A stretch of DNA of 64,000 nucleotides. Origin: Azospirillum picis. GTDB lineage: Bacteria; Pseudomonadota; Alphaproteobacteria; Azospirillales; Azospirillaceae. Shown piece by piece: positions 1 through 9,857 of this stretch; the stretch's first letter is position 1, and each line of letters starts with the position of its first letter. The stretch spans positions 124,001 to 188,000 of the forward strand of contig NZ_JAGINO010000006.1 in the NCBI RefSeq assembly GCF_017876115.1. Reading direction: 5' to 3'. Both the position numbers and the translations under genes were made by a program. The notes under the pieces were generated by a model. That model worked only from the letters and a program-made list of their open reading frames with translations, was not told the origin of the DNA and ran no database searches.

Positions 1-60
1 GTCTGCGCCGCCCAACCCCTTCCCTTCCGCCCGCAGTTCGGTCTATAGCTTGCGCCTCCC

Positions 61-1104
61 ATGAAGACCGCCGATTTCGACTTCGACCTGCCGCCGGACC
101 GGATCGCCGAGCATCCCGTCCGGCCGCGTGACGCCGCCCGCCTGCTCGAGGTGGACGCGCAACTGCGCGACCTGATCGTCCGCGATCTGCCCGCGCTGCT
201 GCAGCCGGGCGACCTGATGGTCGTCAACGACACCCGCGTCATTCCCGCGAGGCTCGACGGCCGGCGCGGCGAAGTGGCCGTCGAGATCACGCTGCACAAG
301 CGGCTCGGCGAGCGCGAATGGGCGACCTTCTCCAAGCCCGGCAAGCGGCTGAAGCCCGGCGACATCATCCTCATCGCCACCGATCCGGCGGAGGGCGATT
401 TCAGCGCCGAGGTGATCGCCAAGGACGGCATGGAGGTGCGGCTGCGCTTCTCCGCTGGCGGTGCCGCGCTGATGGAGGCGCTCCACCGCCACGGCCGCAT
501 GCCGCTGCCGCCCTACATCCGCCGCAAGGCGGATGCGGGCGACGACGCCGACTACCAGACGGTCTTCGCCGCGCGCGAGGGGGCGGTCGCCGCCCCCACC
601 GCCGGCCTGCACTTCACGCCCGAGCTGCTGGCGGCTCTGGATGCGCGGGGCGTGCGGCGCGTTCCGGTGACGCTGCATGTCGGCGCCGGCACCTTCCTGC
701 CGGTCAAGGTGGACGACATCGCCGACCACAAGATGCACAGCGAGTGGGGCGAGATCTCCCCCGAGGCCGCCGCGGCGGTGAACGAGACGCGCGCGGCCGG
801 CGGCCGCATCGTCTCGGTCGGCACGACCGCGCTGCGCATCCTGGAAACCGCCGGGCGCGAGGACGGGACCCTGGCCCCGTTCAGCGGCGACACCGACATC
901 TTCATCACCCCCGGCTACCGCTTCCGCATCGTCGACCTGCTGTGGACCAATTTCCACCTGCCGAAATCGACCTTGTTCATGCTGGTCTGCGCCTTCGCCG
1001 GCGTCGAGCGCATGCGGGCGGCCTATGCCCACGCCATCGACGGCAACTACCGCTTCTTCAGCTACGGCGACGCCTCGCTGCTCCACAGGACGGACCCATC
1101 ATGA
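61..1104 (+). CDS. queA: S-adenosylmethionine:tRNA ribosyltransferase-isomerase QueA
   Basis: QueA transfers and isomerises the ribosyl part of SAM onto preQ1 already placed in tRNA, giving epoxyqueuosine. The 347-residue product has the family length and recognisable QueA blocks: the N-terminal [13 protein letters not shown], the [12 protein letters not shown] segment, [23 protein letters not shown], and the C-terminal [14 protein letters not shown]. The ATG at 61 is the first start in the window and fits the normal N-terminus. The stop overlaps the tgt start by 4 bp (ATGA), so the genes are probably translationally coupled in a queuosine operon. Identification is secure. The promoter would lie in the first 60 bp or before the window. 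Confidence 0.97.
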   Translation: MKTADFDFDLPPDRIAEHPVRPRDAARLLEVDAQLRDLIVRDLPALLQPGDLMVVNDTRVIPARLDGRRGEVAVEITLHKRLGEREWATFSKPGKRLKPGDIILIATDPAEGDFSAEVIAKDGMEVRLRFSAGGAALMEALHRHGRMPLPPYIRRKADAGDDADYQTVFAAREGAVAAPTAGLHFTPELLAALDARGVRRVPVTLHVGAGTFLPVKVDDIADHKMHSEWGEISPEAAAAVNETRAAGGRIVSVGTTALRILETAGREDGTLAPFSGDTDIFITPGYRFRIVDLLWTNFHLPKSTLFMLVCAFAGVERMRAAYAHAIDGNYRFFSYGDASLLHRTDPS

Positions 1105-2396
1105 CCGGCATCGGCTTTGACCTTCTGGCGACCGACGGGCGGGCGCGGCGCGGCCGCGTCACCACCGCCCACGGCACCATCGAGACGCCGGCCTTCATGC
1201 CGGTCGGCACCGCGGCGACGGTGAAGGCGATGACCACCGACGCTGTGGCCTCCACCGGGGCGGAAATCCTGCTCGGCAACACCTACCACCTGATGCTGCG
1301 CCCGACGGCGGAGCGTGTGGCGCAATTGGGCGGGCTGCACCGCTTCATGAACTGGAACAAGCCGATCCTGACCGACAGCGGCGGCTTCCAGGTGATGAGC
1401 CTGTCCGACCTGCGCACCATGTCGGAGGAGGGCGTCACCTTCAAATCGCACCTGGACGGCAGCCGCCACCACCTGACGCCGGAGCGCTCGATCCAGATCC
1501 AGCACATGCTGGACAGCAACATCACCATGTGCCTGGACGAGTGCACCCCCTTCCCGGCGACCGAGGCCCAGGCCGAATCCTCCATGCGCCTGTCGATGCG
1601 CTGGGCGCGGCGCAGCAAGGATGCCTTCGTCGAACGGCCGGGCTACGGCCTGTTCGGCATCGTCCAGGGCAGCGTCTACCCGGACCAGCGGGCGGAGAGC
1701 GTCGCCGCCCTGACCGACATCGGCTTCGACGGCTACGCCATCGGCGGGCTGGCGGTCGGCGAGGGGCAGGAGACGATGTTCCGGGTGCTGGACTTCACCG
1801 AGCCGCTGATGGTCAAGGACCGGCCGCGCTATTTGATGGGCGTCGGCCGGCCGAGCGACCTGATCGGTGCGGTGCGGCGCGGGGTGGACATGTTCGACTG
1901 CGTGATGCCGACCCGGTCGGGCCGGACGGGGCAGGCCTTCGTCCGCAGCGGCACCATCAACATCCGCAACGCCCGCCATGCCCATGACGAGCGCCCGCTC
2001 GATGCGGACTGCGGCTGCCCCGCTTGCCGCAGCTACAGCCGGGGCTATCTGCATCATCTGTTCAAGGCGGACGAGATGCTGGGGCCGATGCTGCTGACCT
2101 GGCACAACCTGCATTACTACCAGGACGTGATGCGGACGATGCGGCAGGCCATCGAGGACGGCACGTTCGAGGAGGTCGCCGGCGCCATGGAAGCCCGCCT
2201 GAACGAGGGCGACGTCGAGGCGACCGCCGACCCCATCGCCAAGCCCGGCAAGCCGCCGAAGCAGGGCCGCCCGCCGAAAGCGGGCAAGGAGAGCGATCCG
2301 CCGAAGGCGGACACTGACACCAATCCGCCCAAGACGGGCAAGGAAAGCGATCCGCAGGCAGCCGAGCGGGTGGCGGAGGACAAGACCGATGACTGA
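1101..2396 (+). CDS. tgt: queuine/preQ1 tRNA-guanine transglycosylase Tgt
   Basis: Tgt swaps guanine 34 for preQ1 in tRNAs with GUN anticodons (Asp, Asn, His, Tyr). Visible motifs are the active-site [10 protein letters not shown], the second Asp region [16 protein letters not shown], and the zinc site [17 protein letters not shown]. The ATG at 1101 overlaps queA by 4 bp and gives the canonical start [17 protein letters not shown]. The 431-residue product is longer than the usual 370-380 because of a hydrophilic Lys/Pro/Asp-rich tail of about 55 residues after the catalytic barrel (DNA about 2224-2393), which contains a repeated GKESDP block. The last 8 bp overlap queF. Confidence 0.97.
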   Translation: MTGIGFDLLATDGRARRGRVTTAHGTIETPAFMPVGTAATVKAMTTDAVASTGAEILLGNTYHLMLRPTAERVAQLGGLHRFMNWNKPILTDSGGFQVMSLSDLRTMSEEGVTFKSHLDGSRHHLTPERSIQIQHMLDSNITMCLDECTPFPATEAQAESSMRLSMRWARRSKDAFVERPGYGLFGIVQGSVYPDQRAESVAALTDIGFDGYAIGGLAVGEGQETMFRVLDFTEPLMVKDRPRYLMGVGRPSDLIGAVRRGVDMFDCVMPTRSGRTGQAFVRSGTINIRNARHAHDERPLDADCGCPACRSYSRGYLHHLFKADEMLGPMLLTWHNLHYYQDVMRTMRQAIEDGTFEEVAGAMEARLNEGDVEATADPIAKPGKPPKQGRPPKAGKESDPPKADTDTNPPKTGKESDPQAAERVAEDKTDD

Positions 2397-2853
2397 GACC
2401 ATCTATTCCGGCCTGACCCAGCTCGGCGGCGCCACCGTCCAGCCGAAGACCCCGGAGGAGGCGGTGCTGGAGCGGGTGCCGAATCCGAATCCCGGTACTC
2501 CTTACTGCGTGCGCTTCACCGCGCCCGAATTCACCTCGCTCTGCCCAATCACCGGCCAGCCCGATTTCGCCCATCTGGTCATCGACTATGTGCCGGGCGA
2601 CTGGCTGGTGGAATCGAAGTCGCTGAAGCTGTTCCTGACCAGCTTCCGCAACCACGGCGCCTTCCATGAGGCCTGCACCGTCGGCATCGGCAAGCGGCTG
2701 GTCGACGAGCTGTCGCCGGTCTGGCTGCGCATCGGCGGCTACTGGTACCCGCGCGGCGGCATCCCGATCGACGTCTTCTTCCAGACCGGCGAGCCGCCGA
2801 AGGGCGTCTGGATCCCGTCGCAGGACGTGCCGACCTACCGTGGCCGCGGCTAA
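2389..2853 (+). CDS. queF: NADPH-dependent 7-cyano-7-deazaguanine reductase QueF
   Basis: QueF reduces the nitrile of preQ0 to the aminomethyl group of preQ1, the base used by Tgt. At 154 residues it is the short, single-domain (type I) form. The catalytic cysteine sits in [13 protein letters not shown]; the [15 protein letters not shown] block is the QueF substrate and NADPH signature, and FHEACT follows it. The ORF begins inside the end of tgt (8 bp overlap) and its end overlaps the proposed queG start, so it is the third gene of one transcript. The upstream preQ0 genes queC, queD and queE are not in the window. Confidence 0.97.
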   Translation: MTETIYSGLTQLGGATVQPKTPEEAVLERVPNPNPGTPYCVRFTAPEFTSLCPITGQPDFAHLVIDYVPGDWLVESKSLKLFLTSFRNHGAFHEACTVGIGKRLVDELSPVWLRIGGYWYPRGGIPIDVFFQTGEPPKGVWIPSQDVPTYRGRG

Positions 2854-3928
2854 ACCGTCACCGCTGTCCTCCGCCGATCCCGTAAGGCTGCGGGACGGCA
2901 TCCGCGACCGCGCGCTGGCCGCCGGCTTCGACGCGGTGGGCTTCGCTCCCGCCGCGCTGGGCCCCGAAGCCCGCGAGCGGCTCGCCCGCTTCCTCGCCGA
3001 TGGGCGCCATGGCGACATGGGCTGGATGGCCGAGCGCAGCGACCAGCGCAGCCACCCGCAATCCCTGTGGGACGAGGCGCGCACGGTCATCGCGCTGGGC
3101 ACCAGCTACGCCCCCGCCGACGACCCGCGCCGGCTGCTGGAGCATCCCGACCGCGGCATCGTCTCGGTCTATGCCCGCAACCGCGACTATCACGACCTGA
3201 TCAAGGGCCGGCTGAAGACGCTGGCCCAATGGCTCGCCCACCAGACCAAGGCGGGGGTGAAGGTGTTCGTCGACACCGCCCCGGTGATGGAGAAGCCGCT
3301 GGCGGCGCAGGCCGGGCTGGGCTGGCAGGGCAAGCACACCAACCTGGTGTCGCGCGAGCACGGCTCCTGGCTGTTCCTGGGCGAGATCTACACGACGCTG
3401 GAACTGCCGCCCGACCCGCCGGCGCGTGACCGCTGCGGCTCCTGCGACCGCTGCCAGGCCGCCTGCCCCACCGCCGCCTTTCCGGCGCCCTACCAGCTCG
3501 ACGCCCGGCGCTGCATCAGCTACCTGACCATCGAGCACAAGGGACCGATCCCCGACGAGCTCAAGCCGCTGATGGGGAACCGCATCTACGGCTGCGACGA
3601 CTGCCTGGCCGCCTGCCCCTGGAACAAGTTCGCCCGGGCGACGGCCGAGCCGGCCTTCCTGCCGCGGGCGGAGCTGACGGCGCCGCGGTTGGCCGACCTC
3701 GCCCAACTGGACGATGCCGGCTTCCGGCAGGTCTTCAGCGGCTCCCCCATCAAGCGCATCGGCCGCGACCGCTTCGTGCGCAACGTCCTGGTCGCCATCG
3801 GCAACAGCGGCGACCCCGCGCTGCGCCCGGTGGCGGAAGCGCTGCGCCTGGACGCGGCCGAGGTGGTCCGCGAGGCGGCGGGGTGGGCGGCAGGGCGGCT
3901 CGCCCGGAGCGGCGACAAGGAGGCCTGA
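2840..3928 (+). CDS. queG: epoxyqueuosine reductase QueG
   Basis: QueG is the cobalamin-dependent iron-sulfur enzyme that reduces epoxyqueuosine to queuosine in tRNA. Two 4Fe-4S motifs are present, [13 protein letters not shown] and [10 protein letters not shown], after an N-terminal cobalamin-binding region with ALGTSYAP and a [20 protein letters not shown] stretch; a HEAT-like C-terminus follows. I place the start at GTG 2840, which gives an N-terminus of normal length (362 residues) and overlaps the queF end by 14 bp. The frame is open further upstream inside queF, but that stretch does not look like QueG. It closes the queA-tgt-queF-queG operon. Confidence 0.95.
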   Translation: MAAAKPSPLSSADPVRLRDGIRDRALAAGFDAVGFAPAALGPEARERLARFLADGRHGDMGWMAERSDQRSHPQSLWDEARTVIALGTSYAPADDPRRLLEHPDRGIVSVYARNRDYHDLIKGRLKTLAQWLAHQTKAGVKVFVDTAPVMEKPLAAQAGLGWQGKHTNLVSREHGSWLFLGEIYTTLELPPDPPARDRCGSCDRCQAACPTAAFPAPYQLDARRCISYLTIEHKGPIPDELKPLMGNRIYGCDDCLAACPWNKFARATAEPAFLPRAELTAPRLADLAQLDDAGFRQVFSGSPIKRIGRDRFVRNVLVAIGNSGDPALRPVAEALRLDAAEVVREAAGWAAGRLARSGDKEA

Positions 3929-4246
3929 GGGAAGGATTCCGCCGAGCGGAGCCCCAGCCGGTGCGCCTTGTGGCCGCGGACGCCGTTGCGCTATGGTCTT
4001 CCCCGGATGCGCGCATGACGGACACGGTCCGGTTTCCGGGTGCATTCCCCGTCCGAGGCGCCTTGACGTGGACGGGCCGCCGTCCCTTGGAATTCAGGCC
4101 TGTGCGGCGGCTGCACCGCCCGGCGCCGCCCGGCGCCGATCGCATGGAGGGCCTTCGTCTCGCGTCCCGATCCGTTCCCCGATTACGGCCCCGCCCATCC
4201 CGACGATCTCGACGCCGTCGCCCGCCTGTCGCGACTCGGCTTCGGG

Positions 4247-5338
4247 TTGCCGCGCGAGGTGTTCGACCGCTATGCGGCGCTTTTCGGCACCGACACCATC
4301 CGCCGGCTCCGCCTGCCCGGCAGCAGCGCCGGCATCGCCGCCTGCGCCGCGCACTGGACGATGGACCAGTGGTTCGGCGGCCGTCCGGTTCCGGTCCAGG
4401 CGATCGCCATGGTCGCCGTCGACCCGGCTCTGCGCGGCAGCGGCCATGGCAGCATGATGATGCGGTCCTTGTTGATGGAGGCGCGGCAGTCAGGCGCCGC
4501 GCTGTCCGTCCTCTGGCCCGCCACCCTGCCCTTCTACAACCGCCTGGGCTATGGCCGCGGCGGCGTTCTCTGCCAGTGGAGCGCCCCGCCCGCCGCCCTC
4601 GACCTGCCGGCGGAACGGTCCACGGCCGCCATGTTCCGGATGGCGGACCCGCTCGACGCCGTGCCGCTGGCCGCCCTTCGCCGCCCCGTTCTGGCCGAGG
4701 GCAATGGCCTGCCGGAGCGGACGGAGGCGCTGTGGACGCTCGCCCTGTGCCCCGAGGGCGAACCCGCCGAGCTCTATCGCAACGACTCCGGCTACATCGC
4801 CGTGCTGCCGCCGCGGGACCAGCGCCTGACGGTTGCCGACGCCTGCCTGCCGTCGGGCTCTTCGTTGCGCGCGGGAATGCGCCTGCTTGCCGGCTTCCGT
4901 GCCCAGGTGGACCGGGTGGCGTGGTGCGGCGGCCCCGATGACCCCATCGCACTGCTGGCCGGCGACGGCATCACGCTGGACAAGCGCGAGGAGTGGCTGG
5001 CCCGTCCGCTCGACGTGACGCGGGCATTGGAGGCCCGCGGCTATCCGGCCGGCGTGGAGACCTCCGCCGAATTCCGGCTGGTGGATCCCCTGATCCCGGA
5101 GAACAGCGGCCATTATCGTCTCGAGGTTGCGCAGTCCGCCGGGAAGATCTTCAGGGACGCGCAGGGTTCCGGACCCGCGGCCGAGATCGGCATCGGCGCC
5201 TTCGCCAGTCTGTTCACCGGTCACGCAAGCGCCCGTACGCTTTGGCGAGCGGGTTTGCTTCGTGGCGACGAGACGATGATCTGCCGGTTGCAGGGACTCT
5301 TCTGCGGTGGTGCGGCCTGGATGCCCGATCGCTTCTGA
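4247..5338 (+). CDS. Eis-like GNAT N-acetyltransferase (start uncertain)
   Basis: This is a GNAT-family acetyltransferase of the Eis type: an N-terminal GNAT domain, a second GNAT-like domain, and a C-terminal sterol-carrier-like domain. The acetyl-CoA loop is visible as VAVDPALRGSGHG, followed by LWPATLPFYNRLGYG, where a Tyr acts as catalytic acid in Eis. The chain ends in Phe (WMPDRF), like the Eis C-terminus whose carboxylate takes part in catalysis. The listed start is TTG 4247, but convincing homologous sequence (FPDYGPAHPDDLDAVARL) is open in the same frame back to a stop at 4064-4066 with no ATG, GTG or TTG. The real start may be CTG 4100, or the 5' end may be damaged. The substrate is unknown. 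Confidence 0.8.
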   Translation: MPREVFDRYAALFGTDTIRRLRLPGSSAGIAACAAHWTMDQWFGGRPVPVQAIAMVAVDPALRGSGHGSMMMRSLLMEARQSGAALSVLWPATLPFYNRLGYGRGGVLCQWSAPPAALDLPAERSTAAMFRMADPLDAVPLAALRRPVLAEGNGLPERTEALWTLALCPEGEPAELYRNDSGYIAVLPPRDQRLTVADACLPSGSSLRAGMRLLAGFRAQVDRVAWCGGPDDPIALLAGDGITLDKREEWLARPLDVTRALEARGYPAGVETSAEFRLVDPLIPENSGHYRLEVAQSAGKIFRDAQGSGPAAEIGIGAFASLFTGHASARTLWRAGLLRGDETMICRLQGLFCGGAAWMPDRF

Positions 5339-5457
5339 AATGGACTGCGGCGTGACATGAATCAAACCGGATGTTAACCCCGGTGTGGTTCAATCACCCC
5401 CATGATCGCAAAGAATGCGCCGCTGAAAGCGTGACGCCATCGGGGAGTCCACCAACC

Positions 5458-7863
5458 ATGACGATCGGAACGCGGATCGTGCTGGGTTTCGCCACCGTCC
5501 TGCTGCTGACGGTTGCCGTGGCGTTCGTCGGCTGGAACAGCCTGACCACCTATGCGGAGCGCGTCGACGTCGCCGCCCATACGGCGGAACTCGACGCCCG
5601 CCTGAAGTCCGTCCGTCTGGAGGAGGCCCGATTCGTCACCGAGCGCAATGCGAAGGCCGCCGCCAACGTGCCGGGCATGCTGGATGCCCTGCAGACCGAA
5701 ACGCGCGAAACCGGAAGCGCGATCGCGGATGCCGAAGGGCTGCGGCTGCTGGACGAGATCCGGTCCGGCATCGACGGCTACCGCGCGGCCTTCGCCAATT
5801 TCGTCGCCCAGGACGGCGAGGCGCACACCCGCACCGCCAGCATGGAAGCCCGCGCCCGCGTGCTGCGCGAGATCGCGGAGAAGATCGGCCAGCAGCAGTC
5901 CGAGCGCCATGACCTCAACATGATCAGCCAGAAGGGCGCCGACGCCGAGCTGCGCCACAGCGTCGAGACGGCCGACCGTGCCAATCGGGTGATCGAGCGG
6001 GTGCTGGACATGCGCCGGCAGCAGAGCGAACTGCGCCGCAGCGGCGACCCTCAGCTCGCCGGGCAGATCGCAGCCGCGCTGGACGAACTGGTGGAGACCA
6101 CCGCGACCGTCGCCAAGGACCTTGCCGGCACCAACGACGAGGCGCTGGCCGCCCAGATCGCCGACGATACCCGCATCTACCGTGACACCGTTCAGGCGCT
6201 GAAGGCCAGGGGCGTCGCCGCCATGACCGAGCCGGGCGTTGCAGCAGGGCTGGACATGACAGCCCGTGGCGTGCAGGAGCGCGCGCTGGAGCTGCAGCAG
6301 AACCAGGCGATGGTGACCGACGCCCTGAGCGAGGCGTCGAAGTTCGCCCAGAGCGAGGTGAACGAGGCGGTGATGCTGCGCGGCATGGCGATGCGGCTGG
6401 TCCAGGGGGCGCAGGCCGCGATGCTGGCCCAGCGCGATTTCCTGCTGACCGGCTCCCCCGACGCCCAGGCGAACGTCGCCGCCGCCGTGAAGGAAACCCT
6501 CGACATCGCCGGGAAGGCCGGCGCGATCCTGGTGGATCAGGACGGGCGCGCCCTGATCGCCGCCATCACCGACGCCGCCCACGCTTTCGGAACCGAATTC
6601 GCAGCGCTCTCAGCGGCCGTCGGCAAGCAGCACGACGCGTCCGCCGCCATGACGGCGGCGGCGACCTCGGTCAGCGATCAGGTCGGCCGGCTGGTCACGC
6701 TGCAGCGCCAGGATCGCGAGGCCGGGCGGTCGAGCGCCGGAATGGTCATCGCCGTCGGCGCCGCCGTCGCCCTGCTGCTCGGCGCCGTGATGGCCTGGAT
6801 CATCGACCGCTCGATCACCCAGCCGCTCCACGCGATGACCGGCGCCATGGGACGGCTGGCCGAAGGCGACCTGTCGGTGGACGTTCCCGGCGGCACCCGC
6901 AAGGACGAGCTGCGCAACATGGCCGAGGCGATGACCATCTTCAAGGAGAACGCCCTGGAGATGCGGCGCATGGAACGCGAGCGCGAGGACATGCGCGTCC
7001 AGATCGACGCCGACCGGCGCCGGACCATGAACGAGTTCGCCAACGGCTTCGAGCAGGCGGTGTCGGGCGTGGTGCAACTGCTGACCGAATCCGCCGGCTC
7101 GCTGGGACAGGATGCGCAGGAGATGTCCTCGGACGCGGCCCTGACCACCGCCAAGTCCACCGCCGTCGCAACCGCCTCGCAGCAGGCGACCGCCAACGTC
7201 CAGACCGTCGCCGCGGCGGCGGAAGAGCTTTCGGCTTCCATCGCCGAGATTTCGCGCCAGCTCAACCTCAGTTCCGCCACGGCTTCCGGCGCCGCCGACA
7301 AGGCGGTGCAGACCAACAGCATCGTCGAAGGGCTGTCGCATGCCGCCGACCGGATCGGCCAGGTGGTCGGGCTGATCGGCGAGATCGCCGAGCAGACCAA
7401 CCTGCTGGCGCTGAACGCCACCATCGAGGCGGCCCGCGCCGGGGAGGCCGGCAAGGGGTTCGCGGTCGTGGCGACCGAGGTCAAGAACCTGGCCGGCCAG
7501 ACCGCCAAGGCGACGGAGGAGATCTCCGCCCAGGTCGCCGAGATGCAGACCGCCACCACCAGCGCGGTCGATGCCATCCGCACGATCTCCGAGGCGGTGA
7601 CCAGCATCAGCGGCACCGTCACCGAGATCGCCCATGAGATGGAACAGCAGGGCGGCGCCACGCGCGAGATCGCCCAGAACGTCCAGCAGGCGGCCGAAGG
7701 CACCCAGATGGTGATGCGCAACATCACCGAAGTGACCACCGCCGCCACCAAGACGGGGGGAGCCGCGGATGCGGTGCTGGGCGCCAGCCGCACGCTCGCC
7801 GTTCAGGCCGATCGTCTGCGCAATGAGGTCCAGGGCTTCCTGAACAAGGTTCGCGCCGCCTGA
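5458..7863 (+). CDS. methyl-accepting chemotaxis protein with large periplasmic sensor
   Basis: This is a transmembrane chemoreceptor that signals to CheA/CheW. The order is TM1 (about residues 8-30), a periplasmic all-helical region of about 395 residues, TM2 (about 425-448, [21 protein letters not shown]), HAMP (about 449-500), and the cytoplasmic coiled coil with the conserved tip [18 protein letters not shown] near residue 645. The ATG at 5458 gives a normal N-terminus starting just before TM1; the frame is open upstream to 5371 but that part has no signal. There is no C-terminal NWETF-like pentapeptide for CheR tethering. The sensor is about twice the usual four-helix-bundle size, so a bimodular helical fold is likely. 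The ligand is unknown. Confidence 0.93.
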   Translation: MTIGTRIVLGFATVLLLTVAVAFVGWNSLTTYAERVDVAAHTAELDARLKSVRLEEARFVTERNAKAAANVPGMLDALQTETRETGSAIADAEGLRLLDEIRSGIDGYRAAFANFVAQDGEAHTRTASMEARARVLREIAEKIGQQQSERHDLNMISQKGADAELRHSVETADRANRVIERVLDMRRQQSELRRSGDPQLAGQIAAALDELVETTATVAKDLAGTNDEALAAQIADDTRIYRDTVQALKARGVAAMTEPGVAAGLDMTARGVQERALELQQNQAMVTDALSEASKFAQSEVNEAVMLRGMAMRLVQGAQAAMLAQRDFLLTGSPDAQANVAAAVKETLDIAGKAGAILVDQDGRALIAAITDAAHAFGTEFAALSAAVGKQHDASAAMTAAATSVSDQVGRLVTLQRQDREAGRSSAGMVIAVGAAVALLLGAVMAWIIDRSITQPLHAMTGAMGRLAEGDLSVDVPGGTRKDELRNMAEAMTIFKENALEMRRMEREREDMRVQIDADRRRTMNEFANGFEQAVSGVVQLLTESAGSLGQDAQEMSSDAALTTAKSTAVATASQQATANVQTVAAAAEELSASIAEISRQLNLSSATASGAADKAVQTNSIVEGLSHAADRIGQVVGLIGEIAEQTNLLALNATIEAARAGEAGKGFAVVATEVKNLAGQTAKATEEISAQVAEMQTATTSAVDAIRTISEAVTSISGTVTEIAHEMEQQGGATREIAQNVQQAAEGTQMVMRNITEVTTAATKTGGAADAVLGASRTLAVQADRLRNEVQGFLNKVRAA

Positions 7864-7890
7864 TGCGGAGGCCGCCCGAGGTCGCGAAGG

Positions 7891-7925
7891 CTCCGAACCC
7901 GTCCGTCCGCGGGCGGCGTTCGGAG
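7891..7925. terminator. hairpin between convergent genes
   Basis: An outer stem CTCCGAAC (7891-7898) pairs with GTTCGGAG (7918-7925), and GC-rich sequence inside can extend the pairing. It lies between the chemoreceptor end and the convergent CYTH gene end. There is no T-run, so its role as terminator is inferred from position. Confidence 0.4.
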
Positions 7926-7942
7926 CGGGACCCGGATGTCGG

Positions 7943-8419
7943 CTATGCCACGGCCGGCCACTGCCGGATCGGGGCACGGCTCAGCGCCGAGTTGCCATAG
8001 GCCCGCAGCGTCGTCACCTCGGCGCCGAGCCAGTCCGGAAGCGGCACCGCCTGGTCTGGGTGGTCGAGCTCAACCTCGGCGATGACCAGCCCGGCATTCT
8101 CGCCGTGAAAGACGTCGATCTCCCAGCACAACCCGTCCTGCCAATGCCGGTAGCGCGTCTTGTCGATCACCCGGCCGCCGCAGGCATGGCTCAGCAGGCG
8201 GCGGGCGAAATCGAGATCCAGCGGCTGTTCGACCTCGTCCCGGCAGGCGCCCCGCTTCAGGGACTTGACGGTGAGGGTGGCGCGACCATCCGCGATGCGG
8301 ACCCGGATCGTGCTGTTTCCATCGGACGGCAGATATCCCTGCCGGATGCGGACCCCGGCCTGGCATAGGTGGCGGACGTCCTTGCTGACGAGGAAGCGGC
8401 GCTCGATTTCCAGTGCCAT
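7943..8419 (-). CDS. CYTH domain protein (triphosphatase/adenylate-cyclase-like)
   Basis: The 158-residue protein starts MALEIERRFLV, the ExExR/K signature of the CYTH (triphosphate tunnel metalloenzyme) family, followed by the alternating basic/acidic strands of the tunnel: RIRQGYL, TIRVRIADGRATLTVKS, KTRYRHWQDGLCWEIDVF and AGLVIAEVEL. Members hydrolyse inorganic or organic triphosphates, and some make cAMP; single-domain bacterial proteins of this size are usually triphosphatases. The substrate cannot be decided from sequence. It is a single gene convergent with the chemoreceptor. Confidence 0.9.
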   Translation of the reverse strand: MALEIERRFLVSKDVRHLCQAGVRIRQGYLPSDGNSTIRVRIADGRATLTVKSLKRGACRDEVEQPLDLDFARRLLSHACGGRVIDKTRYRHWQDGLCWEIDVFHGENAGLVIAEVELDHPDQAVPLPDWLGAEVTTLRAYGNSALSRAPIRQWPAVA

Positions 8420-8578
8420 GGCTAGGCCCTCGGATCAACTTGCCCCAGGACCTTAGCGGAGGGGCACCAACGCTTCAACCCGCCTATCCTTGTGTGCGTT
8501 GCAACCATGCCCACTGCCGGACGGGCCATGTTGCGGCGATCGGTCGCAATTTCCGGTGTCGCGGGCTATCCTGGCAGG

Positions 8579-8908
8579 ATGAACGCACCGCTCGCCGATG
8601 GCTCGCCCTGGCCGATCCCGTGGCTGATCCTGTTCGTGCTCTACGGGCTGCCGCTGCTTCACGTTGCACTGTCGCGCCAGGGCGGCGGCTGGCGCCCGCC
8701 GCCGGGATCCCGCTGCCCGTTCGGGCCGCGTGCCGGCTGGCTGGTTATGGTCCTGATGCTGGGGCCGGTCGGATGGCTGCTGTTCGCGGTCCGCCGGCCC
8801 CGCGTCGCGGGCGGCCCCCCTCGGCCGCCCGTCTCGCCAACGGGAACGCGCCCCGTCCCGCCTTCCGGCCTACCCTCCGGCCGGGACGGCGGAACGGACA
8901 GGGCCTAG
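8579..8908 (+). CDS. small hypothetical membrane protein
   Basis: A 109-residue product begins MNAPLADGSPWPIPWLILFVLYGLPLLH; it has two hydrophobic segments (about residues 12-31 and 53-72) and then a Pro/Arg-rich hydrophilic tail. The ORF is open further upstream, but ATG 8579 gives the cleanest N-terminus before TM1. Topology suggests two membrane spans with the proline-rich tail on one face. I do not recognise the family. Its stop overlaps the stop of the convergent DUF3309 gene by 4 bp. The proline-rich end is typical of random high-GC reading, so the exact C-terminus may not be conserved. Confidence 0.55.
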   Translation: MNAPLADGSPWPIPWLILFVLYGLPLLHVALSRQGGGWRPPPGSRCPFGPRAGWLVMVLMLGPVGWLLFAVRRPRVAGGPPRPPVSPTGTRPVPPSGLPSGRDGGTDRA

Positions 8909-9060
8909 ATGCGGCCCATCAGCAGCAGGACGATCAGGACGATCAGCAGAACGCCGAGGATACCGCTGGGCCCATACCCCCAGCCACGGCTGTGCGGCCA
9001 AGCCGGAACGGCGCCGAGCAGCAACAGAATCAGGATGATGAGCAAAATCGTGCCGAGCAT
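8905..9060 (-). CDS. DUF3309 small membrane protein
   Basis: The 51-residue protein starts MLGTILLIILILLLLGAVPA and ends in a second hydrophobic stretch, ILGVLLIVLIVLLLMGRI, with WPHSRGWGYGPSG between. This two-helix plan with a Gly/Trp/Tyr linker is the DUF3309 family, common in proteobacteria and of unknown function. The start is the ATG at 9058-9060. The 3' end overlaps the convergent membrane-protein gene by 4 bp. It is a single gene with its upstream region facing the intergenic stretch 9061-9445. Confidence 0.85.
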   Translation of the reverse strand: MLGTILLIILILLLLGAVPAWPHSRGWGYGPSGILGVLLIVLIVLLLMGRI

Positions 9061-9445
9061 GTCCTTCTCCCTTCTGTCAGTCCCGCCGCATTGGACGGGT
9101 GCTGACCGGAACGAGAGTCGGGCGGCTTTGTTCCTGTGAGGCGCGAAGGCACCGCGGCCTTGCCACGATGGAGAGAAGCGGCAATTCCGGCACCCCTCCA
9201 ATGGCTAAGCCAAAGGTAACGGGCTGCGGCACCAGCGTCCGGCCGGTATGCATGGCAGGGCGCGGCGTGGCCATATGCGATGCCCTTGGCGGCATGGTTG
9301 ACGGGCCTGCCGGAAGGCCGTAGGGTGACGGTATGTACGCGCTTCGTCTCAACGGAATTCTGCGAATTAGTGGCCCGGTTCTCCTTTGAGAGCCGGGGAT
9401 TTCTCTCGTCCACACCGCAGAACCGTTCGAAGGCTTGACCGCGTC
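9061..9445. other. intergenic region, no gene recognised
   Basis: This 385-bp stretch separates the divergent DUF3309 and ACT-domain genes and should contain both promoters. A plus-strand ORF of 74 codons (9099-9323) reads like random GC-rich sequence. A short inverted repeat, GAATTCTGCGAATT, lies at about 9355. I see no RNA gene or clear sigma-70 promoter. Confidence 0.4.
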
Positions 9446-9802
9446 ATGTCCGTTTCCCTGAACACCGCCGTCCACGCTCCCGCCGCACAGCCGGATTGCC
9501 GGCCTGCCGCTCCCGGCCGCCGCGTGGTCTTTTCACTGCTGGCCGACGCCGATCCGGGCACCCTTCCCCGTGTGCTGGAACTGGTGGCCAAGCGCGGCCT
9601 CGTGCCGCTGGCGCTGGACAGCCGCCTGACCGATGGCGACAGCCTGACGATCACCATGGAGGTGGGGGATCTGGCGCAGGCGGAAACCGACCATATCGGC
9701 CGCTGCCTGGGCCAGATCCCGATGGTCGCACAGGTCGCCACGGCCGAGCTCCCGGCCGCCGGACTCGCAGCCGCCCTCCCGGCACTGGTCGCGGCCGAGT
9801 AG
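9446..9802 (+). CDS. stand-alone ACT-domain protein
   Basis: The 118-residue product contains one ACT-like domain (about residues 25-100), starting RRVVFSLLADADPGTLPRVL and continuing LVAKRGLVPLALDSRL. This resembles the small regulatory subunit of acetolactate synthase or other amino-acid-binding ACT modules, where the domain binds an effector at a dimer interface. The first 24 residues are Ala/Pro-rich. ATG 9446 is chosen because the ORF extension back to 9386 lacks similarity. No acetolactate synthase large subunit is nearby, so the partner enzyme is unknown. A shared terminator follows. Confidence 0.7.
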   Translation: MSVSLNTAVHAPAAQPDCRPAAPGRRVVFSLLADADPGTLPRVLELVAKRGLVPLALDSRLTDGDSLTITMEVGDLAQAETDHIGRCLGQIPMVAQVATAELPAAGLAAALPALVAAE

Positions 9803-9857
9803 ATCAGGACAACGGCGCAGGGCGCGGCGGAAGGCTCGCGACCCGGACCCCGAAGCG

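Noticed and set aside
1..60. preQ1 riboswitch upstream of queA
   Set aside because: Only 60 bp are visible and they show no preQ1 aptamer stem or A-rich tail.
8413..9105. 230-codon plus-strand ORF over the small membrane proteins
   Set aside because: It has Arg/Ala/Pro-rich composition and crosses a better-supported ORF and the DUF3309 gene.
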